Below the pieces are notes generated by a model that saw only the letters and a program-made list of their open reading frames with translations, did no database searches and was not told where the DNA came from. 64,000 bases of DNA from Nitrosomonas nitrosa (GTDB lineage Bacteria; Pseudomonadota; Gammaproteobacteria; Burkholderiales; Nitrosomonadaceae): NCBI RefSeq assembly GCF_003051105.1, contig NZ_QAOO01000015.1, positions 28,035-92,034 on the forward strand, written 5' to 3'. Each line of letters begins with the position of its first letter. Position 1 is the first letter of the stretch. Made by a program: the position numbers and the translations under genes. Of the stretch, positions 43,973 to 53,972 are shown piece by piece.

Positions 43973-45430
43973 ATGAATCATCTTCTGTCGGTTGCCAATA
44001 TTCTCAGCAAAATCATACTCGTATTCGGATTGACGCTGCTGGTACCTTTCGCCGTCGCATATTGGGCAGAAGATGGTTCCTCGACTGTTTTTGGTGAAGC
44101 TATCCTTGTCACACTATGTTGTGGCACAGTTATTGCTCTCCTGACACATCGGTATAAGCGAGAATTACAGATTCGTGACGGTTTTTTATTGGTTGTCTTG
44201 GTTTGGCTACTGCTGCCTATTTTTGGCATGATTCCGATATTGCGCTTCTTTCCTGAGATCAGCTTTGCCAAAGCTTATTATGAGGCCACTTCTGCTTTAA
44301 CTGCTACCGGTGGGACAGTGTTGACTGGCCTTGATACTTTGCCTTATTCGATCAATTTATGGCGTGGTGAAATGGTTTGGTTGGGTGGCATGGGGCTCAT
44401 TGTACTTGCAGTCGCTATTTTGCCGATGCTGGGCGTAGGGGGGAGGCAGATTTTCAAGGCTGAAATTCCTGGCCCCATGAAAGAATCTAAGTTGACCCCC
44501 CGTATTGCTGAAACAGCAAAAGGACTTTGGCTCGTGTATGTAGCGCTGACCTTGCTATGCATGTTTGCCTATAAATTAGCAGGAATGGATTGGTTCGATT
44601 CGGTGATGCATGCTTTTACAACGCTAGGATTGGGAGGTTTTTCTTCTCATGATGCAAGTTATGGCTATTGGGATTCACCTGTAATTGAACTGGTTGCAAT
44701 TGTTTTTATGCTGATTGGTGGTATCAATTTTGCAACACATTTTTTGGTTTGGCGCGGGCGAAGCATTTTGCCCTATCGCTATGATCCAGAGATTAAGCCT
44801 TATCTTATGATCGTATTCATGAGCTGTATCGGTCTAGCTGGCTACTTGTGGGTTACAGGCGTTTATACCGATCCATTGACGGCACTGCGCTATGCTTCTT
44901 TCAATGTTGTTTCAGTGGCAACGACGACAGGCTACAGTAATACCGACTATAGTTTATGGCCCATCTTCGCACCGTTATGGATGCTGTTCTTGTCTGGTTT
45001 CTGTACTTCTTCCGGATCAACCGGCGGTGGGATAAAAATGATACGTGTGCGGATTTTGTATCAACAATTTTTTCGTGAAATGATCACAATTATGCATCCG
45101 CAGGCGGTTTCTCCCGTTAAGCTTGGAAGAACCGTCGTAGCCAATCGCATCATCTTTGCTGTACTCGTTTTTTTATTCGTTTATTTAGTGAGTATGATTT
45201 TCATGACGCTGATCCTGACGCTAAGCGGATTGGATGGCATGACAGCTTTCTCGGCGGCGGTTGCATCGATCAATAATCTCGGGCCAGGTCTCAATCAAAT
45301 TGGACCCGCGACTACCTACGCGTCTTTGACAGATTTTCAAATATGGATGTGCAGTTTAGCGATGTTGCTGGGAAGGTTGGAGTTTTATACTTTTTTAATT
45401 GTATTTACTGCTGTGTTTTGGAGAAAATAA
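43973..45430 (+). CDS. trkH: Trk potassium uptake protein TrkH
   Basis: The 485-residue membrane channel subunit has about ten helices with four pore-loop repeats: YEATSALTATGGTVL, HAFTTLGLGGFSSHD, NVVSVATTTGYSNTDY and ASINNLGPGLNQIG, each with the selectivity Gly. The segment CTSSGSTGGGIKMIR is also conserved. It follows trkA. Confidence 0.95.
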   Translation: MNHLLSVANILSKIILVFGLTLLVPFAVAYWAEDGSSTVFGEAILVTLCCGTVIALLTHRYKRELQIRDGFLLVVLVWLLLPIFGMIPILRFFPEISFAKAYYEATSALTATGGTVLTGLDTLPYSINLWRGEMVWLGGMGLIVLAVAILPMLGVGGRQIFKAEIPGPMKESKLTPRIAETAKGLWLVYVALTLLCMFAYKLAGMDWFDSVMHAFTTLGLGGFSSHDASYGYWDSPVIELVAIVFMLIGGINFATHFLVWRGRSILPYRYDPEIKPYLMIVFMSCIGLAGYLWVTGVYTDPLTALRYASFNVVSVATTTGYSNTDYSLWPIFAPLWMLFLSGFCTSSGSTGGGIKMIRVRILYQQFFREMITIMHPQAVSPVKLGRTVVANRIIFAVLVFLFVYLVSMIFMTLILTLSGLDGMTAFSAAVASINNLGPGLNQIGPATTYASLTDFQIWMCSLAMLLGRLEFYTFLIVFTAVFWRK

Positions 45431-45661
45431 AACAACCTTTTCTATGGAATCTGTTAGGTTTATTCCAATGTGCACTGAATCTCTGGGGTTTACGTATTTT
45501 CTAAGAGATCAGCCATAGTGGCTGAATACGATCACTATTTTCGGATAGTCTCCTAGCATCCTCTTTGATCCTCTTTGTGTGTCTACATTCTTATCAAGTG
45601 AAGCTGAAAATGAAATAGAGGCATATTTTTTTTGTTGCTAGCGTTCAATATTATTTACATG

Positions 45662-45680
45662 TCAAATAAGAATTATTATC
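45662..45680. promoter_or_regulatory. Fur-box-like site, distal
   Basis: Read on the minus strand, this site matches the 19-base Fur consensus (GATAAT-GATAAT-C-ATTATC) at about 12 positions. It lies 500 bp before the sigma gene, so its target is unclear; it may serve an unseen RNA or distal promoter. Confidence 0.35.
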
Positions 45681-45971
45681 ATTACGCTCTGTTGAAAAAT
45701 ATTTGATCTTGATGACATCGTAATCAGAGGAAAACCGATTAGCTCAGTTTTACAGAGTGCGGTACATACCTTGTTACGATGATCAAACGAATTTACATTA
45801 ACTCATAGCCAGCCAACAAAGCGAATTTCGCTTGTCAGCCAGCCATTGCTTGATTATGGGGATGGCTTTATGTGTGCTGATATCAAATCAGTTCTTATCT
45901 TTTCCTTAAGTTTCTGTCCTAAGGTCAAAATAGTCTATTTAAAGCCCGATCGATATCTGCCTATATCCCGA

Positions 45972-45999
45972 AAGGTTATACCTTGCAGAAGGTGTAATC
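45972..45999. other. Imperfect hairpin in the intergenic region
   Basis: GGTTATACCTT can pair with AAGGTGTAATCC around a GCAG tetraloop, with one bulge and one G-T pair. There is no T-run after it, so it is not a classic terminator. It may be part of a leader or small RNA. Confidence 0.35.
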
Positions 46000-46112
46000 C
46001 GGTTACTTGTAGCGTTTGTTAAGCCTGTTTCCTGTTGTTAGTTAGTTAGCGATTCATTTGCCGACTAGCGGAATATGGATAGGCGTAACTTTTTAATATA
46101 TTGTGAAAAATA

Positions 46113-46131
46113 ATTAATACAAATCATTATC
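46113..46131. promoter_or_regulatory. Fur-box-like site before the sigma gene
   Basis: The minus strand reads GATAATGATTTGTATTAAT, which agrees with the 19-base Fur consensus at about 13 positions, with the left nine perfect. It lies 45 bp before the ECF sigma gene, a position suited to repression under iron. The region is AT-rich, which raises the chance of accidental matches. Confidence 0.55.
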
Positions 46132-46175
46132 ATTAATATTACTACTACTATCATTATTTAAAAATATAAAGGTTT

Positions 46176-46691
46176 ATGATGATACCCATTGAGCAGTGGA
46201 CGCAGGAAGTAAACGCGCTGTTTGTCGCGAACCGCATACAATTACAACGTGCCGCCTACAAAATTTTAGGTGATTGGGAGCGCTCAGATGATGTCGTGCA
46301 AGACACCTATATCAAGATTATCGAAATGACGGCGACACAAAATATTAAACAACCGCTGGCATATATGTATCGAATTGTCCGTAACTTAGCGATAGACCAC
46401 TATCGACGCACCGCGTTTGAATCCGAACTTTTTGGTGTTGACGAAGAAGGAATGCATGTGCCTGCTGTGGCAGGTATGCCTGAGGCATATGTAATTAATT
46501 GCCAGCAACTTGAGCGAGTAGCGCAAACGTTAGCAAAATTACCTGCCCGTACTCAGCGAGCGTTCGAGCTTTATCGCGTAGAGGGGTATACCCACAGGAT
46601 GATAGCCGCTGAGTTGAATATTTCTATTTCTCTTGCCAACAACCTTATCCATCAGGCAATAAATTATTGCAGGCAAGCAATGCATAATTGA
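46176..46691 (+). CDS. ECF sigma factor (FecI/PvdS-like)
   Basis: The 171-residue sigma factor has region 2 (RAAYKILGDWERSDDVVQDTYIKI in part, with DDVVQDTYIKI), a core-binding helix YMYRIVRNLAIDHYRR and region 4 LPARTQRAFELYRVEGYTH plus the recognition helix AAELNISISLANNLI. It is the FecI/PvdS group that drives iron-uptake and siderophore genes. ATG 46176 or 46179 are both possible behind AAAGG. No FecR-like anti-sigma gene is next to it, more like PvdS. It stands at the head of the biosynthetic cluster behind a Fur-box-like site. Confidence 0.9.
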   Translation: MMIPIEQWTQEVNALFVANRIQLQRAAYKILGDWERSDDVVQDTYIKIIEMTATQNIKQPLAYMYRIVRNLAIDHYRRTAFESELFGVDEEGMHVPAVAGMPEAYVINCQQLERVAQTLAKLPARTQRAFELYRVEGYTHRMIAAELNISISLANNLIHQAINYCRQAMHN

Positions 46692-46855
46692 TGTGCAACA
46701 ACACTAATGGATACGTTTGCTTGCTAACGCTGATCGAGGGTAACAGTAAATACATGAATACAAGTTCAATCCTATCGGTTTGTCCGGAATTTGTTGGATC
46801 GCTAAATGCTTCAACTCATTTTTTGTATTCTCCTCGCTCCGATTCGTCTAACTTG

Positions 46856-46874
46856 AATAAGAAGCATTCTTATT
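46856..46874. repeat. Perfect inverted repeat before mbtH
   Basis: The arms AATAAGAA and TTCTTATT flank GCA, 42 bp before the mbtH start. It could be an operator or a small hairpin. The 46692-46916 gap has no convincing gene and would contain the sigma-dependent promoter of mbtH. Confidence 0.45.
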
Positions 46875-46916
46875 AATAGATGCTAATCGTAATTATTCGG
46901 AAATTTGTGAGGTGTT

Positions 46917-47132
46917 ATGACGAGTTGTTTTGATCGCGAGGATGGTGTGTTTCGTGTGTTGGTCAACCATGAAGAGCAATATTCGATTTGGCCAGAATGG
47001 AAAGCCATTCCAGCAGGGTGGCGAGATGTAGGCGTATTGGGTGATAAGAAAGTATGTCTCGACTATATTGAGAAAACCTGGACAGACATGCGGCCGCTCA
47101 GCTTGCGCCGCTTTATGGACGAAAAACAATAG
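46917..47132 (+). CDS. MbtH-like protein
   Basis: The 71-residue protein has the MbtH signature: [22 protein letters not shown], seen here as [13 protein letters not shown] and IPAGWRDVG, then [18 protein letters not shown], with the conserved Trp residues. MbtH proteins bind NRPS adenylation domains and are needed for their activity. GAGG lies 5 bases before ATG. It is directly followed by the thioesterase gene. Confidence 0.95.
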   Translation: MTSCFDREDGVFRVLVNHEEQYSIWPEWKAIPAGWRDVGVLGDKKVCLDYIEKTWTDMRPLSLRRFMDEKQ

Positions 47133-47134
47133 CG

Positions 47135-47881
47135 GTGCTGCTAATGGCAATTGCTCTTACTTTGTTCTGTTTGCCTTGTGCGGGCGCAAGTGCGACGATG
47201 TATCTGCGGTGGCGACGGTCATTGCCCTCCTGGATTTCAGTCCAGCCGATTGAGTTACCGGGGCGTGGCAGCCGATTACATGAGCTTCCACAAAAAAACT
47301 ATGACGAGCTGACAGCCCGATTGTGCGATGAACTCGTCGCTATGCGGCCTGAACGTTATGCCTTCTTTGGCCATAGCATGGGCGCGTTGTTGGCCTATGG
47401 CATCACGCAGCACATATCTACCCGCAATTTGCCACTCCCCGCTGCGCTGCTAATTTCAGGCTGTGCAGCACCGAATCGTCAAGATAGTGAACGCTACAAC
47501 AACATTAAAGGGCGGGCGGCGCTTATCGCGGATTTACGTAAGCAGGGCGGGACACCAGAAGCCGTATTCGATAATCCTGAGTTACTGACGATGACGCTAG
47601 ACTTGTTGTCGGTTGACTATCGTGTTTGTGGGAGTTTCCAGCACGCTCAATTACCGTTTTTGCCCATCCCTATCCATGTTTTTGGGGGACGGGCAGATAC
47701 GATCAAGGTATCAGAACTCGATGATTGGCGCTTGACAGGAAACCGAGCGTTTACGCTGGATTGGTTTGAGGGAGGCCATTTCTTTCTTCGTCAATCTGAA
47801 GAAGCGTTTTTGTCAATGCTGACTAGACGATTGACTGAAAGTTTAAATGGGGTAGCTTGTGAAGCGTGTGCAACTGCCTGA
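47135..47881 (+). CDS. Type II thioesterase
   Basis: The 248-residue alpha/beta-hydrolase is a TEII that removes wrong or stalled acyl groups from carrier domains. It starts LTLFCLPCAGASATMYLRW, has the nucleophile motif FFGHSMGALLAYGI, the active-site Asp region VFGGRADTIK and the final His in FEGGHFFLR. GTG 47135 or ATG 47144 could be the start. It overlaps the PPTase gene at its 3' end by 23 bp. Confidence 0.93.
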   Translation: MLLMAIALTLFCLPCAGASATMYLRWRRSLPSWISVQPIELPGRGSRLHELPQKNYDELTARLCDELVAMRPERYAFFGHSMGALLAYGITQHISTRNLPLPAALLISGCAAPNRQDSERYNNIKGRAALIADLRKQGGTPEAVFDNPELLTMTLDLLSVDYRVCGSFQHAQLPFLPIPIHVFGGRADTIKVSELDDWRLTGNRAFTLDWFEGGHFFLRQSEEAFLSMLTRRLTESLNGVACEACATA

Positions 47882-48548
47882 AACATTGCCCACGGATACC
47901 GAAGTCTGGCTGCTTGAATTTGATTTCGATTCAACTCGGCTCGCAGAAGATTGGGCATTATTGAGCACGCAAGAAAAAGAGCGCGCACTTCGTTTTCATC
48001 AATTTAAAGATCAAATCCGTACGATAGCCACGCGTGCAGCACTACGCCGCTTGCTAGCGAAACATGTAGGTTCCTCCCCGAGGACATTGCGCATCGATGT
48101 GAACGATTTTGGTAAGCCGCGCTTGCAGGCAGATTCTGCGCCTGCATTCAATGTGACCCATGCAGGCAGTTTTGCATTGATTGCGCTCTCTACTCAAAGC
48201 GAGGTGGGTATCGATATCGAATCCCGCAATCGGGATATGACCCATTTAGATGCGTATGTTTTATCACCAAAGGAGCGTGATCTGGGGATTTGGTCTAGTG
48301 AGAATCTGATCGAACTCTGGGTTATAAAGGAATCGGCGTTGAAGGCGCTGGGAGTAGGCATTGCCGAGTATTTGCAGGCGATTACGGTTCTACCGAATCA
48401 AGATGGCAGTTACCGCATTGCACATGATCGGGCTAGCTGGACAACGATCCAAGCCTGGTCGATCGAAGCGCCTAATCACTATGTGGCGGCATTGTCTTTA
48501 ATGCAACATCGCCCATTATGTGATCGGTCTCAGTCTTTTTTCTTCTGA
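47859..48548 (+). CDS. Sfp-type 4'-phosphopantetheinyl transferase
   Basis: The 229-residue enzyme loads the phosphopantetheine arm onto carrier domains. Motifs are TRAALRRLLAKHVG, FNVTHAGSFALIAL, the Mg-binding GIDIESRNRDM and LIELWVIKESALKALGVGI, which corresponds to the WxxKEAxxK motif. The start is GTG 47859 inside the thioesterase gene. It would activate the synthetases encoded downstream. Confidence 0.93.
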   Translation: MKRVQLPETLPTDTEVWLLEFDFDSTRLAEDWALLSTQEKERALRFHQFKDQIRTIATRAALRRLLAKHVGSSPRTLRIDVNDFGKPRLQADSAPAFNVTHAGSFALIALSTQSEVGIDIESRNRDMTHLDAYVLSPKERDLGIWSSENLIELWVIKESALKALGVGIAEYLQAITVLPNQDGSYRIAHDRASWTTIQAWSIEAPNHYVAALSLMQHRPLCDRSQSFFF

Positions 48549-48650
48549 TTTCCAAATTGCCGGGTGACAGTAACGATGAAGTATTTGATAAAAACTTTGA
48601 TGGAAAAAATTTTACCGATTAAACGCGTCATTATCTTTATGGTGTAAATC

Positions 48651-51600
48651 ATGAATACAAGACTGATTCCCTCTCGTAATTACCCAGACAATCTCGTGAC
48701 TCACCTGCAATCACTCGCTAGCGAGCGGTCTACAGACCCTGCATTGATTGTGGTAAGTGCAGACGGAGATACGCTGATAGACAAACAGTTTGATTACGCT
48801 TTACTTGATTTGTACGTCAGGGCTGTTGCCGCCGTTTTGCAGGATCGGTTCGAGCAAGGTGATCGTGTTTTGTTGCTGATGGATAATGACGAGCATTATG
48901 TAATCGGTTTTCTTGGCTGTCTTTATGCCGGCATGATCGCCGTGCCGATCTTTCCACCTGAATCGATACGTGAACGGCATCTTGCGAGATTGCTGGCCAT
49001 TGCAACAGACGCAGAGGCACAGTGCATTCTGACGACAAGCGCCCTAATCCCGCTGATCAGTGAAGCTGCAATTAAGCAATTGGCTGATACCGCTATTCTG
49101 ACGGTTGATGCAATTATGCAAAATGATGCACAAAGCACGGCATCTGCATGGCATGCGCGCATACCTGAGAAAGATGAAATTGCCTTTCTGCAATACACAT
49201 CCGGATCAACTTCAACTCCCAAAGGTGTGATGGTCAGCCATCATAATCTAATGATCAATGCCCGGGCTTTCGAAGAAGGCATGTCGATCGACTCTGAAGA
49301 TAGCTTTGTTAGCTGGTTGCCGCTTTATCATGATATGGGTTTGATTGGCGGGCTATTGCAACCGATACATCGCGGTATTCCCGCAATCCTTATGACACCG
49401 CAGTTTTTTATCGAGCGCCCGGTGCGCTGGTTGGAAGTTATTTCACGCCATGGCGCGACGGTGAGCGGTGCGCCAAATTTTGCTTTCCAGCTGTGTGTCG
49501 AACGGGTCAGAAGTTCGCAATTACAAGGACTCGATTTATCGACCTGGCGTGTTGCTTTCTCGGGTGCGGAGCCTGTGCGTAGAGATACCATGCGCGCATT
49601 CATCGACCGCTTCAGTGCAGTGGGGTTTCAGGCCGGCACCATTTATCCTTGCTATGGCTTGGCGGAGTCAACGCTCTTTGTGACTGGGGGTGTACGGGGA
49701 GAAGGGATGAAAGCGCATGAATTTTCAAACGATCGGCTTGCGCAAGGCTGTGCTGAAGTGGTGGCACGGGGTGTGCCCATTGTTGCTTGTGGCTTTCCCG
49801 CATCCAATCACGCGGTCAGCATCATCGATCCAGAAAAGCAGACACCGCTGGCAGAGGGGTGTGTCGGTGAAATTTGGACGAAAGGGCCAAGTCTCGCCAA
49901 GGGCTACTGGCGACGCCCGCATGAAACTGCAGAAACATTTGTCGATTATGAAGGGGCTCGCTGGCTACGTACCGGAGATTTGGGTTTTATCCATGCACGG
50001 CAGCTATACATCATGGGAAGGCTCAAGGATCTCATCATCATTCGTGGTCAAAATATCTACCCACAGGATATCGAGCTGATCATCGAAGAAGAAGTGGAGG
50101 CAGTACGTAAAGGACGAATAGCGGCATTTTCGGTCGATCGGGAAGGAATCGAAGGTATGGGTATTGCGGTAGAAGTTTCCCGCAACATGCAAAAACTGGT
50201 TACTGCCGAAGCGCTGATCACAGCGCTCAGCGAAATAATCAGCGCCAGTTATCATGAACCCCTGTCTGTGGTAGTCCTGTTGAATCCTGGCGCACTGCCC
50301 AAAACATCCAGCGGCAAGCTCCAACGCGCGGCATGTCGTCAAGGCTGGCGTGAACGCACACTGGATGCTTATGCCATCTACGAATATGGCCATTTTGTGC
50401 ACGGCGGTAATAAGCCCATCACCCAGATATGGGAAGATGAAACAGAGCGTGCAGTGGCAACGATTTGGGAAGCCGTATTGCATCGTAGCGGAATCGGTCG
50501 GGAAGATCATTTTTTTGTTAAAGGTGGTAATTCTTTGGCTGCTGTACAAGCCGTGGCGCGTATTTCCGATCACTGGCATATCCCGTTCCAGCCGCGCAAT
50601 CTGTTTCAGTATCCACGGCTTCACGAGTGTGCCAAGGAAATCAAACGTTTAGTGTCTTCGAAAGCGACTTCGCAGGAGATCGATTCCTGCCGCCTCGTAC
50701 CAATGCGGGGGAATGTCAATACGTTTCCTTTATCCTATGGCCAGCAGCGGCTTTGGTTTCTTTGGCAACTCGACCCTGACAGCACGGCCTATCACATCCA
50801 GTATGCTTTGCGATTATCAGGCAGGCTGGATAAACACGCATTTTCTGCAAGCTTCCAAGCCTTGATCGAACGGCATGAGCCGCTGCGCACACTATTTCGT
50901 GCCGATGCAGGTGGTGTGGTCGAACAGGTGATACGCTCGGCGTCACCGTTGTCGATAACCGAAATCGATTTGCTGGAGTGGGATGTTTCGCAGCGTGAAG
51001 CGCAAGCTGCTGTGGAAGTCCAATGTATCGTTTCGATCCCCTTTGATTTGACACAGGGGCCGTTATTGCGAGTAGCGTTGATTCGTGTGGCGGAGCAGGA
51101 AAATATCCTCGTGATCATAATGCACCACATCATTGCCGATGGTGTCTCGGTAAATATCTTGCTGAATGAATTCGCAACCTATTATCAGAGTTGTACACAA
51201 GGCAAGCCCGCTCAGCTCGCTCATTTGCTCATCCAGTATGCGGATTACACTGCCTGGCAACAGAGATGGCTTGAAGGAGGAAAAAAAGAAAGTCAGCTCG
51301 CTTACTGGCAAAACTACCTGGGTGAATCGCATCCGGTTTTGATGTTACCGACCGATCAGGCACGTCAGCCTGTGACGAACTATCCCTCAGCACGCCACTG
51401 TTTTGATTTACCGCAAGACATGCTGGCAAAGCTTCGCCAATTGGCATTCGATCATGGCGCAACGCTATTTATGATGTTTATGGTTGCATTCCAGGTTTTG
51501 TTATCCCGTTATACGGGGCAACAAACCATTCGGGTCGGTGTGCCGGTCGCTAACCGTCACCGCATTGAAACGACAGATTTGATCGGGTTTTTCGTTAACA

Positions 51601-53972
51601 TGCAGGTTTTGCAGGGCCAAGTGGATGGACGCAAATCACTGCTTGATCTGTTGGATCAAATTAAGGATGATGCGATCAATGCGCAAGCTTACCAAGATTT
51701 ACCATTCGAACAATTGGTCGAGGCGCTGCATCCACAACGGGATTTGCGCCATAATCCGCTGTTTCAAACAACCCTCAATCATTTACAGAAAGATTATCGC
51801 CATCTGCGGCAATGCACCGGCTTGACGGTTACCGATTATGCTCTGCCGGAGCAAGCCGCCCAACTGGAGCTGAGGCTTGAGACCATCGAATCGCCTGATG
51901 GCAGTGTGACCGCTAGTTTCATTTACGCCACCAACTTGTTTGCTTCCTCTTTCATCGAACGCCTGGCACGCCATTATCTGCGAATTCTGCATGAATTGGC
52001 GATGCGCCCCACTACGGCGATCGGAGATATCGATTTGCTGAGCGATGCTGACAAATTGCAGCTGGTAGCATGGGGAAGCCCAATGCAAGCTTCATCTATC
52101 AGCGGTCAACCTGTACACCGCCAGATAGAACACCAGGCAGACACGCGTCCGCACGCGACAGCGGTGATTTCAGGTGATATCGAACTGAGCTATGGCGAGC
52201 TCAATCAACGTGCCAATCAGCTCGCCCATTGGCTCATCAGCTTGGGTATCAGACCTGAATCGCGCGTAGGCATTGCAGTCGAACGAGACTCGGTCGAGTT
52301 GATTATAGGGCTCATCGCCATTCTGAAAGCGGGTGGGGGCTATGTGCCACTTGATCCCGCATACCCTCGTGAACGCTTGAAGTACATGATAGAAGATAGC
52401 GGTATACAGCTGCTATTGACGCAATCCCATTTGAATGCACGATTACCCTGCCGAGATGGTATCGGAATCTTGGCGTTGGATAGGCTTGATCTGAGCGCAT
52501 CAAGTAGGGTAAATCCTGATATTGCACTGCATGATGATCACCTTGCTTACGTGATTTACACCTCGGGATCGACGGGGCAGCCGAAGGGGGTGGCGGTTTC
52601 TCATGGGCCGCTAGCCATGCATTTGGCTGCCATTAAGAAAATCTATGATGTGCGGTCAAGTGATCGCGAGCTGATGTTTTTCTCCATGAATTTCGATGCC
52701 GCTGCGGAGCAATGGATTTCGCCTCTGACCGAAGGCGCAACATTGGTGCTGTCTTCGACTCATCATCTAGCCGGAGAAGGCTTCGTCGAATTGATCGAGC
52801 GACACCAGATTACGATTTTGCACCTTCCTCCTGCTTATTTACGCATGCTGTTGCCGCAAATCAAGTATAGCCATCAGTCGATTCGGGCATGTATCGCTGG
52901 CGGAGAAGCGTGGTATGCCGCTGATGTGGCCGCAACTCGGACACATTTCCCGTATGCCCGCCTAATCAATGCCTATGGTCCGACTGAAACGGTGATCACG
53001 CCAGCGGCATGGCTCAATCAACCCGATCAATTGAATGAGAAAAAATGGCTAGAGACGATCGGCGAGTATGCACCGATTGGTCAACCCGTAGGGACGCGTA
53101 CGCTCTATGTGCTCGATACCGAGCTCAACCTGGTGCCGCCCGGCACGGTAGGTGAGCTTTACATCGGCGGAATAGGGTTGGCACGCGGCTATCTCGATCG
53201 TCCCGCATTGACCAGCGAGCGTTTTGTTGCCGATCCGTTCGATCAGGCAGGCGGTCGTCTTTACCGGACGGGTGATCTGGTGCGCTGGCGCAGCGATGGG
53301 CAGCTCGAGTTTCTTGGTCGCCTTGATGATCAGGTTAAGTTGCGTGGATTCCGTGTGGAATTGGGTGAAATCGAAGCACGCTTGCTGGCTCAAGCAGGGG
53401 TGCGTGATGCAGCGGTAATCACTCAGGAAGGGCGCCATGGCCTTCGCTTGATCGCTTATGTCGTTCCTCATGCTGCTACGCAACTGAGTGCGTCATTGTT
53501 AAAAACGGCGCTCGCCACTGCATTGCCTGACTATATGATACCCAGCCAGTTCGTTTTCTTGGCTGGATTACCGCTCAATCCGAATGGCAAATTGGACCGG
53601 AAGGCACTCCCCGTCCCTGAGCAATTCGATCAGCAGGATTACGAACCTCCCGCCAACGTGACGGAGCAAACGATCGCTGAAATTTGGGCAGAGACGCTCG
53701 AAGTGCCTCAAGTGGGTTTACATCACAATTTTTTTGATTTGGGAGGGCACTCACTGCTATTGATCAAAATCAAGCAAAAGCTTGAAGCAAGCTTCAATAA
53801 GCAGGTTGCCATGGTCGACCTGTTTAAATATACCACCGTTGCCAGTTTGGCGAAATTTCTGAATCAAGGAAATCCAGACGAAAAGAACGCGGCTTCTTTA
53901 TCACGTCACCGGGCACGCGCGCAGCGACAGCGCAGCGCATTCATTCAACGAAAACAAGAGAGGATACATTGA
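48651..53972 (+). CDS. NRPS with fatty-acyl-AMP ligase: FAAL-ACP-C-A-PCP
   Basis: The 1773-residue protein starts with a FAAL (about 1-590) containing YTSGSTSTPKGVMVSHHN (about 182-199) and FVSWLPLYHDMGLIGGLLQP, which indicates activation of a fatty acid. An ACP follows (KGGNSL, Ser at about 628). The condensation domain (about 690-1130) has IMHHIIADGVS (His at 825). The adenylation domain (about 1150-1660) has VIYTSGSTGQPKG (about 1304) and INAYGPTETVI; its pocket region NFDAAAEQW gives Glu at the position corresponding to GrsA 239. The PCP Ser is at about 1701 (LGGHSLL). It starts the assembly line by loading an acyl chain and the first amino acid. Its stop overlaps the PKS start. Confidence 0.95.
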   Translation: MNTRLIPSRNYPDNLVTHLQSLASERSTDPALIVVSADGDTLIDKQFDYALLDLYVRAVAAVLQDRFEQGDRVLLLMDNDEHYVIGFLGCLYAGMIAVPIFPPESIRERHLARLLAIATDAEAQCILTTSALIPLISEAAIKQLADTAILTVDAIMQNDAQSTASAWHARIPEKDEIAFLQYTSGSTSTPKGVMVSHHNLMINARAFEEGMSIDSEDSFVSWLPLYHDMGLIGGLLQPIHRGIPAILMTPQFFIERPVRWLEVISRHGATVSGAPNFAFQLCVERVRSSQLQGLDLSTWRVAFSGAEPVRRDTMRAFIDRFSAVGFQAGTIYPCYGLAESTLFVTGGVRGEGMKAHEFSNDRLAQGCAEVVARGVPIVACGFPASNHAVSIIDPEKQTPLAEGCVGEIWTKGPSLAKGYWRRPHETAETFVDYEGARWLRTGDLGFIHARQLYIMGRLKDLIIIRGQNIYPQDIELIIEEEVEAVRKGRIAAFSVDREGIEGMGIAVEVSRNMQKLVTAEALITALSEIISASYHEPLSVVVLLNPGALPKTSSGKLQRAACRQGWRERTLDAYAIYEYGHFVHGGNKPITQIWEDETERAVATIWEAVLHRSGIGREDHFFVKGGNSLAAVQAVARISDHWHIPFQPRNLFQYPRLHECAKEIKRLVSSKATSQEIDSCRLVPMRGNVNTFPLSYGQQRLWFLWQLDPDSTAYHIQYALRLSGRLDKHAFSASFQALIERHEPLRTLFRADAGGVVEQVIRSASPLSITEIDLLEWDVSQREAQAAVEVQCIVSIPFDLTQGPLLRVALIRVAEQENILVIIMHHIIADGVSVNILLNEFATYYQSCTQGKPAQLAHLLIQYADYTAWQQRWLEGGKKESQLAYWQNYLGESHPVLMLPTDQARQPVTNYPSARHCFDLPQDMLAKLRQLAFDHGATLFMMFMVAFQVLLSRYTGQQTIRVGVPVANRHRIETTDLIGFFVNMQVLQGQVDGRKSLLDLLDQIKDDAINAQAYQDLPFEQLVEALHPQRDLRHNPLFQTTLNHLQKDYRHLRQCTGLTVTDYALPEQAAQLELRLETIESPDGSVTASFIYATNLFASSFIERLARHYLRILHELAMRPTTAIGDIDLLSDADKLQLVAWGSPMQASSISGQPVHRQIEHQADTRPHATAVISGDIELSYGELNQRANQLAHWLISLGIRPESRVGIAVERDSVELIIGLIAILKAGGGYVPLDPAYPRERLKYMIEDSGIQLLLTQSHLNARLPCRDGIGILALDRLDLSASSRVNPDIALHDDHLAYVIYTSGSTGQPKGVAVSHGPLAMHLAAIKKIYDVRSSDRELMFFSMNFDAAAEQWISPLTEGATLVLSSTHHLAGEGFVELIERHQITILHLPPAYLRMLLPQIKYSHQSIRACIAGGEAWYAADVAATRTHFPYARLINAYGPTETVITPAAWLNQPDQLNEKKWLETIGEYAPIGQPVGTRTLYVLDTELNLVPPGTVGELYIGGIGLARGYLDRPALTSERFVADPFDQAGGRLYRTGDLVRWRSDGQLEFLGRLDDQVKLRGFRVELGEIEARLLAQAGVRDAAVITQEGRHGLRLIAYVVPHAATQLSASLLKTALATALPDYMIPSQFVFLAGLPLNPNGKLDRKALPVPEQFDQQDYEPPANVTEQTIAEIWAETLEVPQVGLHHNFFDLGGHSLLLIKIKQKLEASFNKQVAMVDLFKYTTVASLAKFLNQGNPDEKNAASLSRHRARAQRQRSAFIQRKQERIH

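Larger units (their letters stand above)
45431..46175. other. Long intergenic region with Fur-like sites and hairpins
   Basis: This 745-bp stretch has no gene that I can support. It holds a short perfect inverted repeat at 45819-45833 (AAGCGAA-T-TTCGCTT), a longer imperfect hairpin at about 45972-45999 (GGTTATACCTT / AAGGTGTAATCC) and two Fur-box-like sequences (45662-45680 and 46113-46131). It marks the boundary between core genes and the biosynthetic cluster. Confidence 0.6.

Noticed and set aside
46688..46876. Small frame of 62 codons between the sigma gene and mbtH
   Set aside because: No ribosome site, low-complexity composition and no family resemblance; a promoter region is expected there.
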